A stretch of DNA of 64,000 bases from Streptococcus sp. LPB0220 (GTDB lineage: Bacteria; Bacillota; Bacilli; Lactobacillales; Streptococcaceae): NCBI RefSeq assembly GCF_008727815.1, contig NZ_CP044230.1, forward strand, positions 1,038,001 through 1,102,000, in the 5' to 3' direction. The notes beneath the pieces are model-generated. The model saw only the letters and a program-made list of their open reading frames with translations. It ran no database searches and was not told the DNA's origin. A program made the translations under genes and the position numbers. Positions 8,916-17,820 of the stretch are shown one piece after another (position 1 is the first letter of the stretch; each line of letters starts with the position of its first letter).

Positions 8916-10631
8916 TTAGCCTACAAAAGCATTGATTTCTGCTTCGATATTAGCAATTTTTTCTTTAGCATCTGCTTCAGATTCACCAACTGTAGCGATG
9001 TAGAATTTGATTTTTGGTTCTGTACCTGAAGGACGAACGGCAAACCATGAATCATCAGCCAAGATGTATTTAAGAACGTTACTTGGAGGAGTTGTCAATT
9101 TTTCAACGCCGTCAGCAGTAGTAGCTGTTTGTTCCAAGAAGTCTTCTGTCTTAGCAATGTCTGTCTTGTTAAATTGTTTAGGAGCATTGCCACGGAATTT
9201 ATCCATGATTTTCTTGATTTCAGCAGCCCCGTCAACACCTGAAAGGGTAACAGAGATTGTTTTTTCTGCGAAGTAGCCGTATTGTTTGTAGATTTCTTCG
9301 ATACCATCTGCCAAAGTCATACCACGTGAGCGGTAGTAAGCTGCGATTTCAGCAACGATAAGAACGGCTTGGATAGCGTCTTTGTCACGTACGAATGGTT
9401 TGATCAGGTAACCGAAGCTTTCTTCGAAACCAAGCATGTAAGTATGGTTGTGTTGTGTTTCAAATTCATGGATTTTTTCACCGATAAATTTGAAACCAGT
9501 CAAGACGTTAAACATTGTTGCGCCGTAGCTTTCTGCAATCTTAGTCACCAACTCAGTTGATACGATGGATTTACAGAGGGCAGCATTGGCAGGAAGTGTA
9601 CCAGCTGTTTTGTGAGCTTCAAGAATGTATTTAGCAATGATCGCTCCGATTTGGTTACCAGAAAGGTTTAGGTAAGAACCGTCTGGTTGGCGGATTTCAA
9701 CACCAAGGCGGTCAGCATCTGGGTCAGTTGCAACCAATACATCAGCGTCTACTTTGCGACCAAGCTCTTCAGCAAGAGCAAAGGCAGCTTGGTTTTCAGG
9801 GTTTGGAGATTTAACAGTTGAGAAGTCAGCATCTGGAACAGCTTGAGCTTCAACAACTTGAACAGCTTCAAATCCAGCTTGGGCAAGAGCACGACGAGCC
9901 AACATTTCACCAGTACCATGAAGTGGAGTGTAGACAATCTTCATGTCACGACCGTATTCATTGATCAAGTCTTGGTTGATGTTAACGCCTTTCACTTCTT
10001 TCAAGTATTCAGCGTCGACATTTTCACCGATAACTTCGATGAGACCGCTAGCCTTGCTTTCTTCAAGGTCAGCCAATTTTACAGTGAAAGGATTTTCGAT
10101 AGCACGGATGTAATCTGTCAATGCATCAGCATCTGCAGGTGGCATTTGTCCACCGTCTTCACCGTAAACCTTGTATCCGTTAAATGGAGCAGGGTTGTGG
10201 CTAGCTGTTACCATGATCCCAGCAAATGTGTGGAGATAACGAACAGCAAATGATAATTCAGGTGTTGGACGAAGGCTTTCAAATACATACGATTTGATAC
10301 CGTGTGCAGCCAAAACTTGAGCAGATTCAAAAGCAAACTCAGGAGAGAAGTGACGGCTATCGTAAGCGATCGCAACTCCGCGTTTCTTCGCTTCCTCACC
10401 TTTTGAGTCGATCAATTGGGCCAAACCTTCAGTTGCTTGGCGAACAACGTAAATGTTAATGCGGTTAGTACCAGCACCAATCAATCCACGCATACCAGCT
10501 GTACCGAATTCAAGGTTGGTATAGAAGGCATCTTCTTTTGTTTTTTCATCCATTGCGACCAACTCATCACGAAGGTAAGCTGGTAATTCAGCAAAGTCGA
10601 GCCATTTTTGGTAGTTTTCTTGATAGGTCAT
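8916..10631 (-). CDS. pgcA: Phosphoglucomutase / phosphomannomutase
   Basis: Alpha-D-phosphohexomutase interconverting glucose 6-phosphate and 1-phosphate, giving precursors for UDP-glucose, capsule and glycolipids. The 571 residues show the four-domain layout: phosphoserine loop VTASHNPAPFNGYK near 146, magnesium loop ATDPDADRLGVE near 305, sugar loop GFEESFGY near 400 and the phosphate-binding RPSGTEPKIKFY near the C-terminus. Codon use is strongly biased, as in a highly expressed gene. Transcribed alone, away from coaB-coaC. Confidence 0.95.
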   Translation of the reverse strand: MTYQENYQKWLDFAELPAYLRDELVAMDEKTKEDAFYTNLEFGTAGMRGLIGAGTNRINIYVVRQATEGLAQLIDSKGEEAKKRGVAIAYDSRHFSPEFAFESAQVLAAHGIKSYVFESLRPTPELSFAVRYLHTFAGIMVTASHNPAPFNGYKVYGEDGGQMPPADADALTDYIRAIENPFTVKLADLEESKASGLIEVIGENVDAEYLKEVKGVNINQDLINEYGRDMKIVYTPLHGTGEMLARRALAQAGFEAVQVVEAQAVPDADFSTVKSPNPENQAAFALAEELGRKVDADVLVATDPDADRLGVEIRQPDGSYLNLSGNQIGAIIAKYILEAHKTAGTLPANAALCKSIVSTELVTKIAESYGATMFNVLTGFKFIGEKIHEFETQHNHTYMLGFEESFGYLIKPFVRDKDAIQAVLIVAEIAAYYRSRGMTLADGIEEIYKQYGYFAEKTISVTLSGVDGAAEIKKIMDKFRGNAPKQFNKTDIAKTEDFLEQTATTADGVEKLTTPPSNVLKYILADDSWFAVRPSGTEPKIKFYIATVGESEADAKEKIANIEAEINAFVG

Positions 10632-10744
10632 GCAAGCGTCTCCTTTTTGCTTATAATTTAATCGCTTACATTATAGCAAATTTTTTCAGAAAATTCTAGC
10701 GATAATTGTAAATCTTTTCAAAAAAAATAGAGCTAATTCACCAT

Positions 10745-10776
10745 CAAAAAAAGCCAAGATAAATTGGTCTTGGCTT
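10745..10776 (-). terminator. Terminator of the coaB-coaC-ECF block
   Basis: On the minus strand AAGCCAAGA and TCTTGGCTT form a stem followed by TTTTTTT, just after the stop of the ECF S-component gene. Confidence 0.8.
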
Positions 10777-10782
10777 GAAAGG

Positions 10783-11349
10783 TTATTTTAATTTTTCAAG
10801 AGATGGAACGACTGCACTGGTAATGAGTACTGTCGCAATGACTTCGATGAGAGAGTTGGTAGATACAATCAAGGCTAGGAAATGTTGAATCCCACCACCG
10901 AAGCTATTTCCAAAGAAGAAATAAATCCCACTTAGAACGAAAATAGTATTGGTCATAGAGCCGACAATTCCAGCGATCACAAGTCCTGTACGATTGCGAA
11001 TCCAACGATAGACGAAGTAAGGGGTTACCCCGATGAGAATCCGAGGGACTATGGCAATGATAAGGGAGTAGAGATTCCCGTGAGGAACAAAGGGACTAAA
11101 GAGATAGCTGGCTGGTGTTATAATCAGGGTATTCATAGTGAGGCTAAAGAGTCCCATGAGGAGTCCTAAGATAGCTCCAATCCGTGGACCGTATATGATA
11201 GAGGCGATCACGACAGGAATATGAACCAAGGTTGGTTGAATTCCTGATGGAACAAATTGCAGAATGAAGGACGTCACAAAGTGAATGGTGATCATCACCG
11301 CAAAAAAGATGGCAATTCGTGAAATAGAAGATGATTTTCTCATAAACAA
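10783..11349 (-). CDS. ECF transporter S component, probably pantothenate
   Basis: A 188-residue integral membrane protein with about six hydrophobic segments and the S-component look: short loops, VVIASIIYGPRIGAILGLLMG in the middle. It would pair with the shared EcfA/EcfA'/EcfT module encoded elsewhere. Substrate is inferred from context: it is last in a run with coaB and coaC, which act on phosphopantothenate, and overlaps coaC by 10 bases. That is the arrangement of PanT-type S components. A terminator follows directly. Confidence 0.85.
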   Translation of the reverse strand: MFMRKSSSISRIAIFFAVMITIHFVTSFILQFVPSGIQPTLVHIPVVIASIIYGPRIGAILGLLMGLFSLTMNTLIITPASYLFSPFVPHGNLYSLIIAIVPRILIGVTPYFVYRWIRNRTGLVIAGIVGSMTNTIFVLSGIYFFFGNSFGGGIQHFLALIVSTNSLIEVIATVLITSAVVPSLEKLK

Positions 11350-11879
11350 TTCTCCTTAACAGTTTCTACAATAGTTTCTACAGGCGCTAGAGCTCCAGCA
11401 CCTTTGTCCCCACAAGCAAGAACAGCATCACGAGGTTGGATAATCTGGTAACCATAGTCTTGTAAGAGTTTTAGATTTCGTTGGGTAGCGGGATGTTCTA
11501 GCATTTTTGTATTCATCGCAGGGGCCAGTAATTTTTTAGTTCTTTGAGGCAAGGCTAGAGCTGTGCTTGTGACCATATTATCTGCCAGTCCCATAGCCAA
11601 TTTAGCAATGGTATTGGCACTGGCTGGCGCGACAAGAAAGAGGTCAGTTTCTTTCCCAATGTTGATGTGCTCGATCCGCTGTGGATCGTCTTCCATCATA
11701 ACATCTAGCCCTACTTGATTTTTTGAAAGAACTTGCAAGGTTAAAGGGGTGATAAATTTTTGGGCTGAAGGAGTCATGAGGACCTTCACTTCAAAGCCCA
11801 ATTTGGTTAGTTGGCTGGTAATATCAGCAGCCTTATAGGCGGAAATACTACCGGTAACCGCTAAAGTAATGTGTGTCAT
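11340..11879 (-). CDS. coaC: Phosphopantothenoylcysteine decarboxylase
   Basis: Flavoprotein decarboxylating 4'-phosphopantothenoylcysteine to phosphopantetheine in CoA synthesis. The 179 residues have the HFCD fold: TGSISAYKAADI at the N-terminus, the FMN-binding APASANTIAKLAMGLADNM stretch and LLAPAMNTKML holding the conserved asparagine. In most bacteria this is fused to CoaB; here, as in other streptococci and enterococci, the two are separate adjacent genes (10-base gap). Confidence 0.95.
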   Translation of the reverse strand: MTHITLAVTGSISAYKAADITSQLTKLGFEVKVLMTPSAQKFITPLTLQVLSKNQVGLDVMMEDDPQRIEHINIGKETDLFLVAPASANTIAKLAMGLADNMVTSTALALPQRTKKLLAPAMNTKMLEHPATQRNLKLLQDYGYQIIQPRDAVLACGDKGAGALAPVETIVETVKENCL

Positions 11880-11889
11880 ATGTTCCTTT

Positions 11890-12567
11890 TTATTTGATAT
11901 AACGTAGGATAGCCTCTGCGATTTCTGTTTTCGTAGAAGCTTCTAGGACGTGATCATCTGTCACTAGATAGGCTTGATGCTGACCGTTCTGAATCTTGGT
12001 CAGATCATTGGCAATGATCATGCTGGCATGATTTTTAACCAGGCTTTCACGCGCTACCTGGATCAACTCTTCAGAAGAAACGTCGACTAATAGCTTAAAG
12101 CCGATCAGTTGAATAGCAGGGTTCCATTCTTTAACGAGCGAGATAATCTTCGGATTTTTCTTTAGAAAGAGTACTTGGTATTCTTCTTTGGAAGAGATTT
12201 TGGTTTCCTGATTTTCGCGATGTAGAAAGCTATGGAGATCCTGAGCTTTCTCAACTTCCTCAAGGCCTGTCATGTAAACAGGTGTATAGTCTGAAACAGC
12301 CATAGCGTGAATCAAAACCTGATGATGAGGGACTTCTGTTTTCATTTGTGCGACTAGTTCTTCGACATTCTGGATCAATAGAAGACGAAGCTGTGGGTGA
12401 GGATCAGGTTTAAGCGCGGTAGGCGTTGTGATCAAGGTCACCTGATGTCCCTTAGCAAGAACTGTTTCTGCAAGGATTTTCCCTAGGCTCCCGGTGGAAT
12501 GATTGGTGATTGAACGAACACTATCAATGGCTTCGCTCGTCCCGCCTGATGTAATTAAAATATGCAT
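11890..12567 (-). CDS. coaB: Phosphopantothenate-cysteine ligase
   Basis: Joins phosphopantothenate and cysteine using a nucleotide. The 225 residues begin with ILITSGGTSEAIDSVRSITN, the nucleotide-binding glycine loop and NHSTGS motif of CoaB, and include IGFKLLVDV and IIANDLTKI motifs near the C-terminus. It is the stand-alone CoaB form. First gene of the minus-strand coaB-coaC-ECF unit, divergent from fhs across about 175 bases that hold the fhs promoter. Confidence 0.93.
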   Translation of the reverse strand: MHILITSGGTSEAIDSVRSITNHSTGSLGKILAETVLAKGHQVTLITTPTALKPDPHPQLRLLLIQNVEELVAQMKTEVPHHQVLIHAMAVSDYTPVYMTGLEEVEKAQDLHSFLHRENQETKISSKEEYQVLFLKKNPKIISLVKEWNPAIQLIGFKLLVDVSSEELIQVARESLVKNHASMIIANDLTKIQNGQHQAYLVTDDHVLEASTKTEIAEAILRYIK

Positions 12568-12650
12568 ATGCTTATTTTACACAAAAAAGATACGTAAGTA
12601 AAGTTCTGAAGCTATTAGGATTAGCTATGTGTAGCCATAAAATTTAGATA

Positions 12651-12663
12651 AAAAACGAACGTT
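12651..12663 (+). promoter_or_regulatory. PurR-type box upstream of fhs
   Basis: AAAAACGAACGTT matches the Lactococcus/Streptococcus PurBox AWWWCCGAACWWT at 11 of 13 positions. Its CG dinucleotide begins 53 bases before the -10 element TATAAT at 12709-12714, the same distance as the box upstream of guaC. fhs is a PurR-regulon gene in lactococci, so activation under purine demand is expected. Confidence 0.55.
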
Positions 12664-12708
12664 CGATTCAAAAGGTGGGAAAACCATGTTATTTTCGCGA
12701 ATTTTAGG

Positions 12709-12714
12709 TATAAT
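12709..12714 (+). promoter_or_regulatory. -10 element of fhs
   Basis: TATAAT preceded by TTTTAGG, 28 bases before the fhs start codon. The -35 region is poor, in keeping with a promoter that needs an activator. Confidence 0.6.
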
Positions 12715-12742
12715 AGATCTATCAAATATAAAGGAGTCCCTT

Positions 12743-14413
12743 ATGAAAACAGATATCGAAATTGCTCAAAGCATTGAACTCCAACCGATTGTTGACGTTG
12801 TTAAGAAGATTGGTTTGGTTGACGATGATCTTGAATTGTATGGAAAATACAAGGCAAAATTGAGCTTTGATAAGATTCGTGAAGTTGAGAAAAATCCAGT
12901 AGGAAAACTTATCTTAGTCACTGCGATCAACCCAACTCCAGCTGGAGAAGGAAAATCAACCATTACCATTGGTCTAGCAGATGCTTTGAATAAAATCGGT
13001 AAAAAAACCATGATTGCTATTCGCGAACCTTCTTTAGGTCCGGTTATGGGGATTAAAGGTGGTGCTGCTGGTGGTGGCTATGCCCAAGTTCTACCGATGG
13101 AAGACATCAACCTTCATTTCACAGGGGATATGCATGCGATCACAACGGCTAATAACGCCCTCTCAGCATTGATTGATAATCATTTGCATCAAGGAAATGA
13201 GCTAGGTATTGACCAACGTCGGATTATCTGGAAACGGGTAGTGGACTTGAATGACCGCGCTCTTCGTCATGTCTCTGTCGGTCTTGGTGGTCCTTTAAAT
13301 GGGATTCCGCGTGAAGACGGTTTTGATATTACCGTTGCTTCTGAGATCATGGCCATCCTTTGCCTGGCGACAGATATTGAAGATTTGAAACGTCGTTTGG
13401 CCAACATCGTGATTGGTTACCGTTATGATCGTAGCCCGGTTTATGTCCGTGATTTGGAAGTGGAAGGGGCTCTTGCCTTGATCCTCAAAGATGCGATCAA
13501 GCCAAACTTGGTTCAAACCATCTATGGAACACCTGCCTTTGTCCACGGTGGTCCATTTGCCAATATCGCCCATGGATGTAACTCTGTGTTAGCAACGACG
13601 ACAGCTCTTCATTTAGCAGACTATACGATTACAGAAGCAGGTTTTGGGGCTGACCTTGGCGCTGAAAAATTCCTCGATATTAAAACTCCAAACTTGCCTA
13701 CATCACCAGATGCGGTTGTGATCGTAGCAACTCTCCGTGCTCTTAAGATGAACGGTGGAGTGACCAAGGATGCTTTGACTGAAGAAAATGTAGAGGCTGT
13801 TCGTGCTGGTTTTGCCAACTTGAAACGTCACGTTGAAAATATCCGTAAGTTTGGCATTCCTGCAGTGGTTGCCATCAATGAATTTATCACTGATACAGAA
13901 GCAGAAATTGCTGCTTTGAAAGAATTGTGTGCTGAAATTGATGTTCCAGTTGAGCTTGCGAGTGTATGGGCGAATGGTGCGGACGGTGGAGTTGACCTTG
14001 CTGAAACCTTGGTTAAGACCATCGAAACAAGTTCAGCTAACTACACACGCTTGTATGATAACAACCTTTCTGTTGAAGAAAAAATTGAAAAGATTGTTAC
14101 AGAGATTTACCGCGGTACGAAGGTGAATTTTGAGAAGAAAGCCAAGACACAAATTGCTCAAATCGTGAAAAATGGTTGGGATAAGTTGCCAATCTGTATG
14201 GCCAAAACACAATATAGCTTCTCTGATAATCCAAATGCCTTGGGAGCTCCTGAAAACTTTGAAATCACTATCCGTGAAGTGGTTCCAAAATTGGGAGCAG
14301 GCTTTATTGTCGCTTTGACTGGGGATGTCATGACCATGCCTGGTTTACCAAAACGTCCAGCTGCTTTGAATATGGATGTGGCTGCTGATGGAACAGCCAT
14401 CGGTTTGTTCTAA
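12743..14413 (+). CDS. fhs: Formate-tetrahydrofolate ligase
   Basis: Makes 10-formyl-THF from formate, THF and ATP, supplying one-carbon units for purines and formyl-Met-tRNA. The 556 residues have the family P-loop [18 protein letters not shown] near 65, [21 protein letters not shown] cut by the usual glycines, NIAHGCNS, and [15 protein letters not shown] start at the ATG at 12743, 5 bases after a perfect AAGGAG; longer readings include the promoter. Codon bias is that of a well-expressed gene. glyA, also one-carbon metabolism, is further along the window. Confidence 0.97.
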   Translation: MKTDIEIAQSIELQPIVDVVKKIGLVDDDLELYGKYKAKLSFDKIREVEKNPVGKLILVTAINPTPAGEGKSTITIGLADALNKIGKKTMIAIREPSLGPVMGIKGGAAGGGYAQVLPMEDINLHFTGDMHAITTANNALSALIDNHLHQGNELGIDQRRIIWKRVVDLNDRALRHVSVGLGGPLNGIPREDGFDITVASEIMAILCLATDIEDLKRRLANIVIGYRYDRSPVYVRDLEVEGALALILKDAIKPNLVQTIYGTPAFVHGGPFANIAHGCNSVLATTTALHLADYTITEAGFGADLGAEKFLDIKTPNLPTSPDAVVIVATLRALKMNGGVTKDALTEENVEAVRAGFANLKRHVENIRKFGIPAVVAINEFITDTEAEIAALKELCAEIDVPVELASVWANGADGGVDLAETLVKTIETSSANYTRLYDNNLSVEEKIEKIVTEIYRGTKVNFEKKAKTQIAQIVKNGWDKLPICMAKTQYSFSDNPNALGAPENFEITIREVVPKLGAGFIVALTGDVMTMPGLPKRPAALNMDVAADGTAIGLF

Positions 14414-14432
14414 TAGCTAGATATCTAAAAAC

Positions 14433-14465
14433 AACTTCTGTTCAAATGAGCAGAAGTTATTTTGG
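14433..14465 (+). terminator. Probable fhs terminator
   Basis: AACTTCTG and CAGAAGTT form an 8-base stem followed by a short T-containing run (ATTTTGG), between convergent fhs and the MATE gene. Confidence 0.5.
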
Positions 14466-14481
14466 TCTTGTTAATCAATCA

Positions 14482-15825
14482 CTATTCAGTAAGGAGTTGG
14501 TACCTGATTTTTCGATAGATTATGATGAGCTGTAGGGTCATGGGAATCCAGATAAGGGGTTCGCAGAGAATGACCCCCATGTAGCCGGTGTGAGGAATAA
14601 TCCACAGAACGAAGAAAATTTTTCCAAACAATTCAATAAAACTGGATGTGAGTGGGGTTAATTTTTTACCCATTCCCTGTAGGGCATTTCTCAGGATGAT
14701 GAGACTCGCCAAAATAGGATAAAAGCAAGAGCTGATCTGGAGATAAAGACTGGCATTTGCAATGAGATCAGGATTTGTCGAGCCGGAAATAAAGCTGGTT
14801 AAAGACGGACTTGTGAAGAATAGAAGAGCAGCAACCAAGACAGACCAAACCCAAGAAAGAAGGTTGGCAATGGTAACGCCTTTTTTGATCCGCTGGAATT
14901 GCTCTGCGCCAAAATTCTGCGAGATAAAGGTTGTGATACTTGAGACGATAGCTGTAATCGGTAAAACGGCAAAGGACATGATGCGACGGGCTGCGACCTG
15001 TGCACTGATAATGGTTGTTCCAAGCTGATTAATAGCGGATTGGAGGATAACTGTTCCAATCGAAACGATGGAAGTCATGAGACCCATGGCAAGGCCCTGA
15101 CTTAGCAGATCCTTATTAAGCTCCTTGTCCCAAACAAAATCCTTGCGATGCGGGAGCAGAAAAGGGACCTTCTTACGAATATAGAGAAGACAAAGAAGGG
15201 CCGAAATACCCTGGGCAATAATGGTCGCAATTCCTGCGGATTGAACTCCGAGATGAAGTTGGGTAATAAAATATAGATCGAGAAGAATATTGAGAATGGC
15301 AGCGATAATCAGGAAGTAGAGTGCCGCTAAGCTATCGCCGACTGCTCTAAGAAGTCCGGCACAAAGATTATAGGCAAAGGTCACAGCCACACCATTAACA
15401 ATAGTAGCGATATAGAGATAAGACTGAGACACAATGGCTGATGGGGTCCCTAAAAATTGGAGCAGGGGAAAAAGTCCGACAGCACCAATGAAGATCACAA
15501 AGAGACCGAGGATGCCACCAATAATAGCAGTTGCGGCGACTGATTTTCGTAATTGGTCTTCGTTTTTGGCTCCATAATTTCTCGCGATAATGATGCCCAT
15601 CCCATTTCCAACACCGACAGCAAATCCAACGATCAAATCAAATATGGCAGAGGTTGCTCCAACGGCAGCCAATGATTTTTGACCTAAAAAACGCCCTACA
15701 ATCATAACATCCGAGGTATTGTAGAGTTGTTGAAAGATATTGGACAAAAGAATAGGAAAGGCGAAACTCAAAAGAGCGGGTAAAATAGGACCATCTATGA
15801 GGTCCACACGTTGAATTCTTTTCAT
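14482..15825 (-). CDS. MATE family efflux transporter
   Basis: A 447-residue membrane protein with twelve predicted hydrophobic segments in two similar halves, the MATE fold (N-terminal LPALLSFAFPILLSNIFQQ, then NTSDVMIVGRFLG). MATE pumps export organic cations or toxic metabolites using a proton or sodium gradient; the substrate cannot be assigned. It stands alone, convergent with fhs and divergent from the GNAT gene. A second, distinct MATE gene lies at 39267-40610. Confidence 0.92.
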   Translation of the reverse strand: MKRIQRVDLIDGPILPALLSFAFPILLSNIFQQLYNTSDVMIVGRFLGQKSLAAVGATSAIFDLIVGFAVGVGNGMGIIIARNYGAKNEDQLRKSVAATAIIGGILGLFVIFIGAVGLFPLLQFLGTPSAIVSQSYLYIATIVNGVAVTFAYNLCAGLLRAVGDSLAALYFLIIAAILNILLDLYFITQLHLGVQSAGIATIIAQGISALLCLLYIRKKVPFLLPHRKDFVWDKELNKDLLSQGLAMGLMTSIVSIGTVILQSAINQLGTTIISAQVAARRIMSFAVLPITAIVSSITTFISQNFGAEQFQRIKKGVTIANLLSWVWSVLVAALLFFTSPSLTSFISGSTNPDLIANASLYLQISSCFYPILASLIILRNALQGMGKKLTPLTSSFIELFGKIFFVLWIIPHTGYMGVILCEPLIWIPMTLQLIIIYRKIRYQLLTE

Positions 15826-15921
15826 AGTGTCATTATACCAACTTCAGGAACTAGCGACAAGCGTCGATAGTTGAAGGCCCTTACATTTTTTGGTATAATC
15901 AGGGCAGAAAAGGAGGCTTTT

Positions 15922-16476
15922 ATGAGCTTAACCAGCCAATTAATCACGGAAACGTTCCCAGATCTGGACAAGGTCGAGAGGCTGAATATCGAGGCATTTC
16001 CAGAAGAAGAGCGAGTTCCTTTGTCGGAATACCTGCGTTATACGGACAATGACGATGCTAATTTTTTTGCTTTTTATAACGAAGAAGAATTTGTAGGATT
16101 TGCTTTTTCTATCTATAATCAGAAAGTTTTTTATGTTAGCTTCTTTGCCATTATGCCCCACCTACGTAGCCACGGTTATGGTCAAGAAATCATTGAAAAA
16201 TTGGTAGAATTTTACCAAAGAACCATGATTCTTGAAGTGGAACGTTTAGATGAAGAATGTGACAATCTAGAGCAACGTCAGTCTCGGATGGATTTCTATA
16301 AGCGTAATGGTTTTAAAACTGCTAATGCTTTTTTAGAATACGAAGGACTGAGCTTTGAAATTCTCTATCGGGGTGATCACTTTGACGAAGAGGCTTATCG
16401 CGATATTTTTCGTAAACTGCAGGAAGAAAATTATTTCGATTTCCGCATTAAATATAGACACTTTAGTGATCACTAG
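15922..16476 (+). CDS. GNAT family N-acetyltransferase
   Basis: A 184-residue acetyl-CoA-dependent acyltransferase. The acetyl-CoA loop is SHGYGQEIIEKL after the beta strand VFYVSFFAIMPHLR, and IMxFYKRNGFK-type sequence (RMDFYKRNGFKTANAF) forms motif B. I start at ATG 15922 after AAAGGAGG; a longer reading would include the promoter. The acceptor is unknown. Structured repeat A copy 3 follows directly. Confidence 0.85.
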   Translation: MSLTSQLITETFPDLDKVERLNIEAFPEEERVPLSEYLRYTDNDDANFFAFYNEEEFVGFAFSIYNQKVFYVSFFAIMPHLRSHGYGQEIIEKLVEFYQRTMILEVERLDEECDNLEQRQSRMDFYKRNGFKTANAFLEYEGLSFEILYRGDHFDEEAYRDIFRKLQEENYFDFRIKYRHFSDH

Positions 16477-16486
16477 ACAAGAAAGG

Positions 16487-16658
16487 GAGTGGGAAAGAAC
16501 TCTGATTAGTTAAAAAGAGTTCGTATTCCCACCCCCGCACAGTTGATTAGGTCATCTTTGTAGCTTGAAAAGCGAACAAAGATGCCAATCAACCACTGCG
16601 TCATATAGTTACTTCTATCAAGCATAGAAGGCTGGACAGTTTTTGCCCAGCCTCTTTT
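16487..16658 (+). repeat. Structured intergenic repeat A, copy 3 (diverged)
   Basis: Keeps the architecture of copies 1 and 2 with many base changes: GTGGGA/TTCCCAC helix with a different inner stem (ACTCT/AGAGT); CGCA-GTTGATT pairing with AATCAAC-TGCG around a new CATCTTTGT/ACAAAGATG stem; and AGGCTGG/CCCAGCCT followed by TTTT. The linkers (CCGCACAGTTGA and TCAACCACTGCGTC) are conserved while paired bases change together (G-C in copies 1 and 2 becomes T-A here), supporting a real RNA fold. Confidence 0.75.
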
Positions 16659-17685
16659 AGTTTAGATATTTAATGAAGAACTCAATCAGTTTCATGATTT
16701 GTGTAAAGAACCAAGGCAGAAATAGAAGAGCTAGGAAGGTAACATGCCGTTTCCAATAAAGTGAAACCAAGCCAACGGTTTCTCGAATCCAAGCGGATGG
16801 GAGATAGTAAAAAGCTGTTCTTGAACCGATACTTCGACCAGGTATTTTAAATCGTCTCATAAAGACACCTGCACGGAGCGCGTGAAAAGAATTGGTTACC
16901 ACAAGGACTCTCTTACCAAGACCCTCTTCTTCAAGGATACGCTTGCTAAAGGTCAGGTTTTCAAAAGTAGTACGAGAGCGATTCTCGATGAGAATGGCGT
17001 CTTCTGGAACCCCGTGTTCTATCAAGTATCCGGCCATAGCTTCCGCCTCAGCGATCAGCTCATCTGACCCTTGACCACCAGAAACAATCAGCTTTGGTCG
17101 TCTCTCAAACTTCTCATAGATGGCCTTTCCCTTCTCAAGACGCTGGGCCAAGAGTGGGGGAACCTTGTCTCCAATCAAACCTGAACCAAGGATGATGATG
17201 GCGTCTGGCTCTTTGCGAATTGGAAAGAGATTGCAAAAAGTTCCATAGGATACATAAGAGAGGTAGAGAAAGGTCATGTAAAACAGGGCAAAGTCAGTCA
17301 GATAAATGAGGATGTCATTCCCTGGGAAATAGGGTAGAAAATGTAGTGCCAAAGCTCCGATAATAAACAGTCCATAAAGCAGAGAGAGGAGGTTGGCCAG
17401 TCTTTTTCCTTCAAAAAGCATCATTTGACGGCCGTTAAAAAGGAGAAAGATAGATGAGAAAATAATGCTGAGAAAAACGAGGATGGAAATCACAACAAAG
17501 ACAATCATTGCAATTTGTTGATTAAACCATAGCTCAGTTCGAACGACTAGTAGAAATGCAGAAATCAGTAGAAGAAGCCCCAGGTTTATCGAAAAGAGAT
17601 AAGCATTGAAAAGCCTTCTGCGATCACTCATAAAGAACAATAAAAAAATAAGAACTGGAAATAACCAGAATAGATATAGATACAT
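16657..17685 (-). CDS. YdcF/ElyC-like membrane protein (DUF218)
   Basis: A 342-residue protein with five or six N-terminal hydrophobic helices (to about residue 165), then the YdcF/SanA/ElyC domain: AIIILGSGLIGDKVPPLLAQR, LIVSGGQGSDE, IENRSRTTFENLTFSK and VTNSFHALRAG. ElyC-type proteins act in cell-envelope homeostasis, but the activity of the Gram-positive membrane form is unsettled. I choose the ATG at 17685 since GAGGGG lies 6 bases before it and it opens on a membrane helix; upstream starts would add a charged non-family segment. Confidence 0.85.
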   Translation of the reverse strand: MYLYLFWLFPVLIFLLFFMSDRRRLFNAYLFSINLGLLLLISAFLLVVRTELWFNQQIAMIVFVVISILVFLSIIFSSIFLLFNGRQMMLFEGKRLANLLSLLYGLFIIGALALHFLPYFPGNDILIYLTDFALFYMTFLYLSYVSYGTFCNLFPIRKEPDAIIILGSGLIGDKVPPLLAQRLEKGKAIYEKFERRPKLIVSGGQGSDELIAEAEAMAGYLIEHGVPEDAILIENRSRTTFENLTFSKRILEEEGLGKRVLVVTNSFHALRAGVFMRRFKIPGRSIGSRTAFYYLPSAWIRETVGLVSLYWKRHVTFLALLFLPWFFTQIMKLIEFFIKYLN

Positions 17686-17820
17686 GTTTTGCCCCTCGTA
17701 AAATCTTACATCCATTGTACCATAATGACTGATAGAAATAGCGGATTGTTCATGCAAATAAGTTGCATTCTTCAAATGAATTTGATAAAGTTAAGATTAT
17801 CGTTTTTTTAAGGAGATCGT

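Noticed and set aside
8915-10631. Long reading frames on the plus strand opposite the phosphohexomutase (such as 9843-10253)
   Set aside because: The minus-strand frame has all family motifs and strong codon bias; the opposite frames have no ribosome site or recognisable domain and arise from the biased codons.
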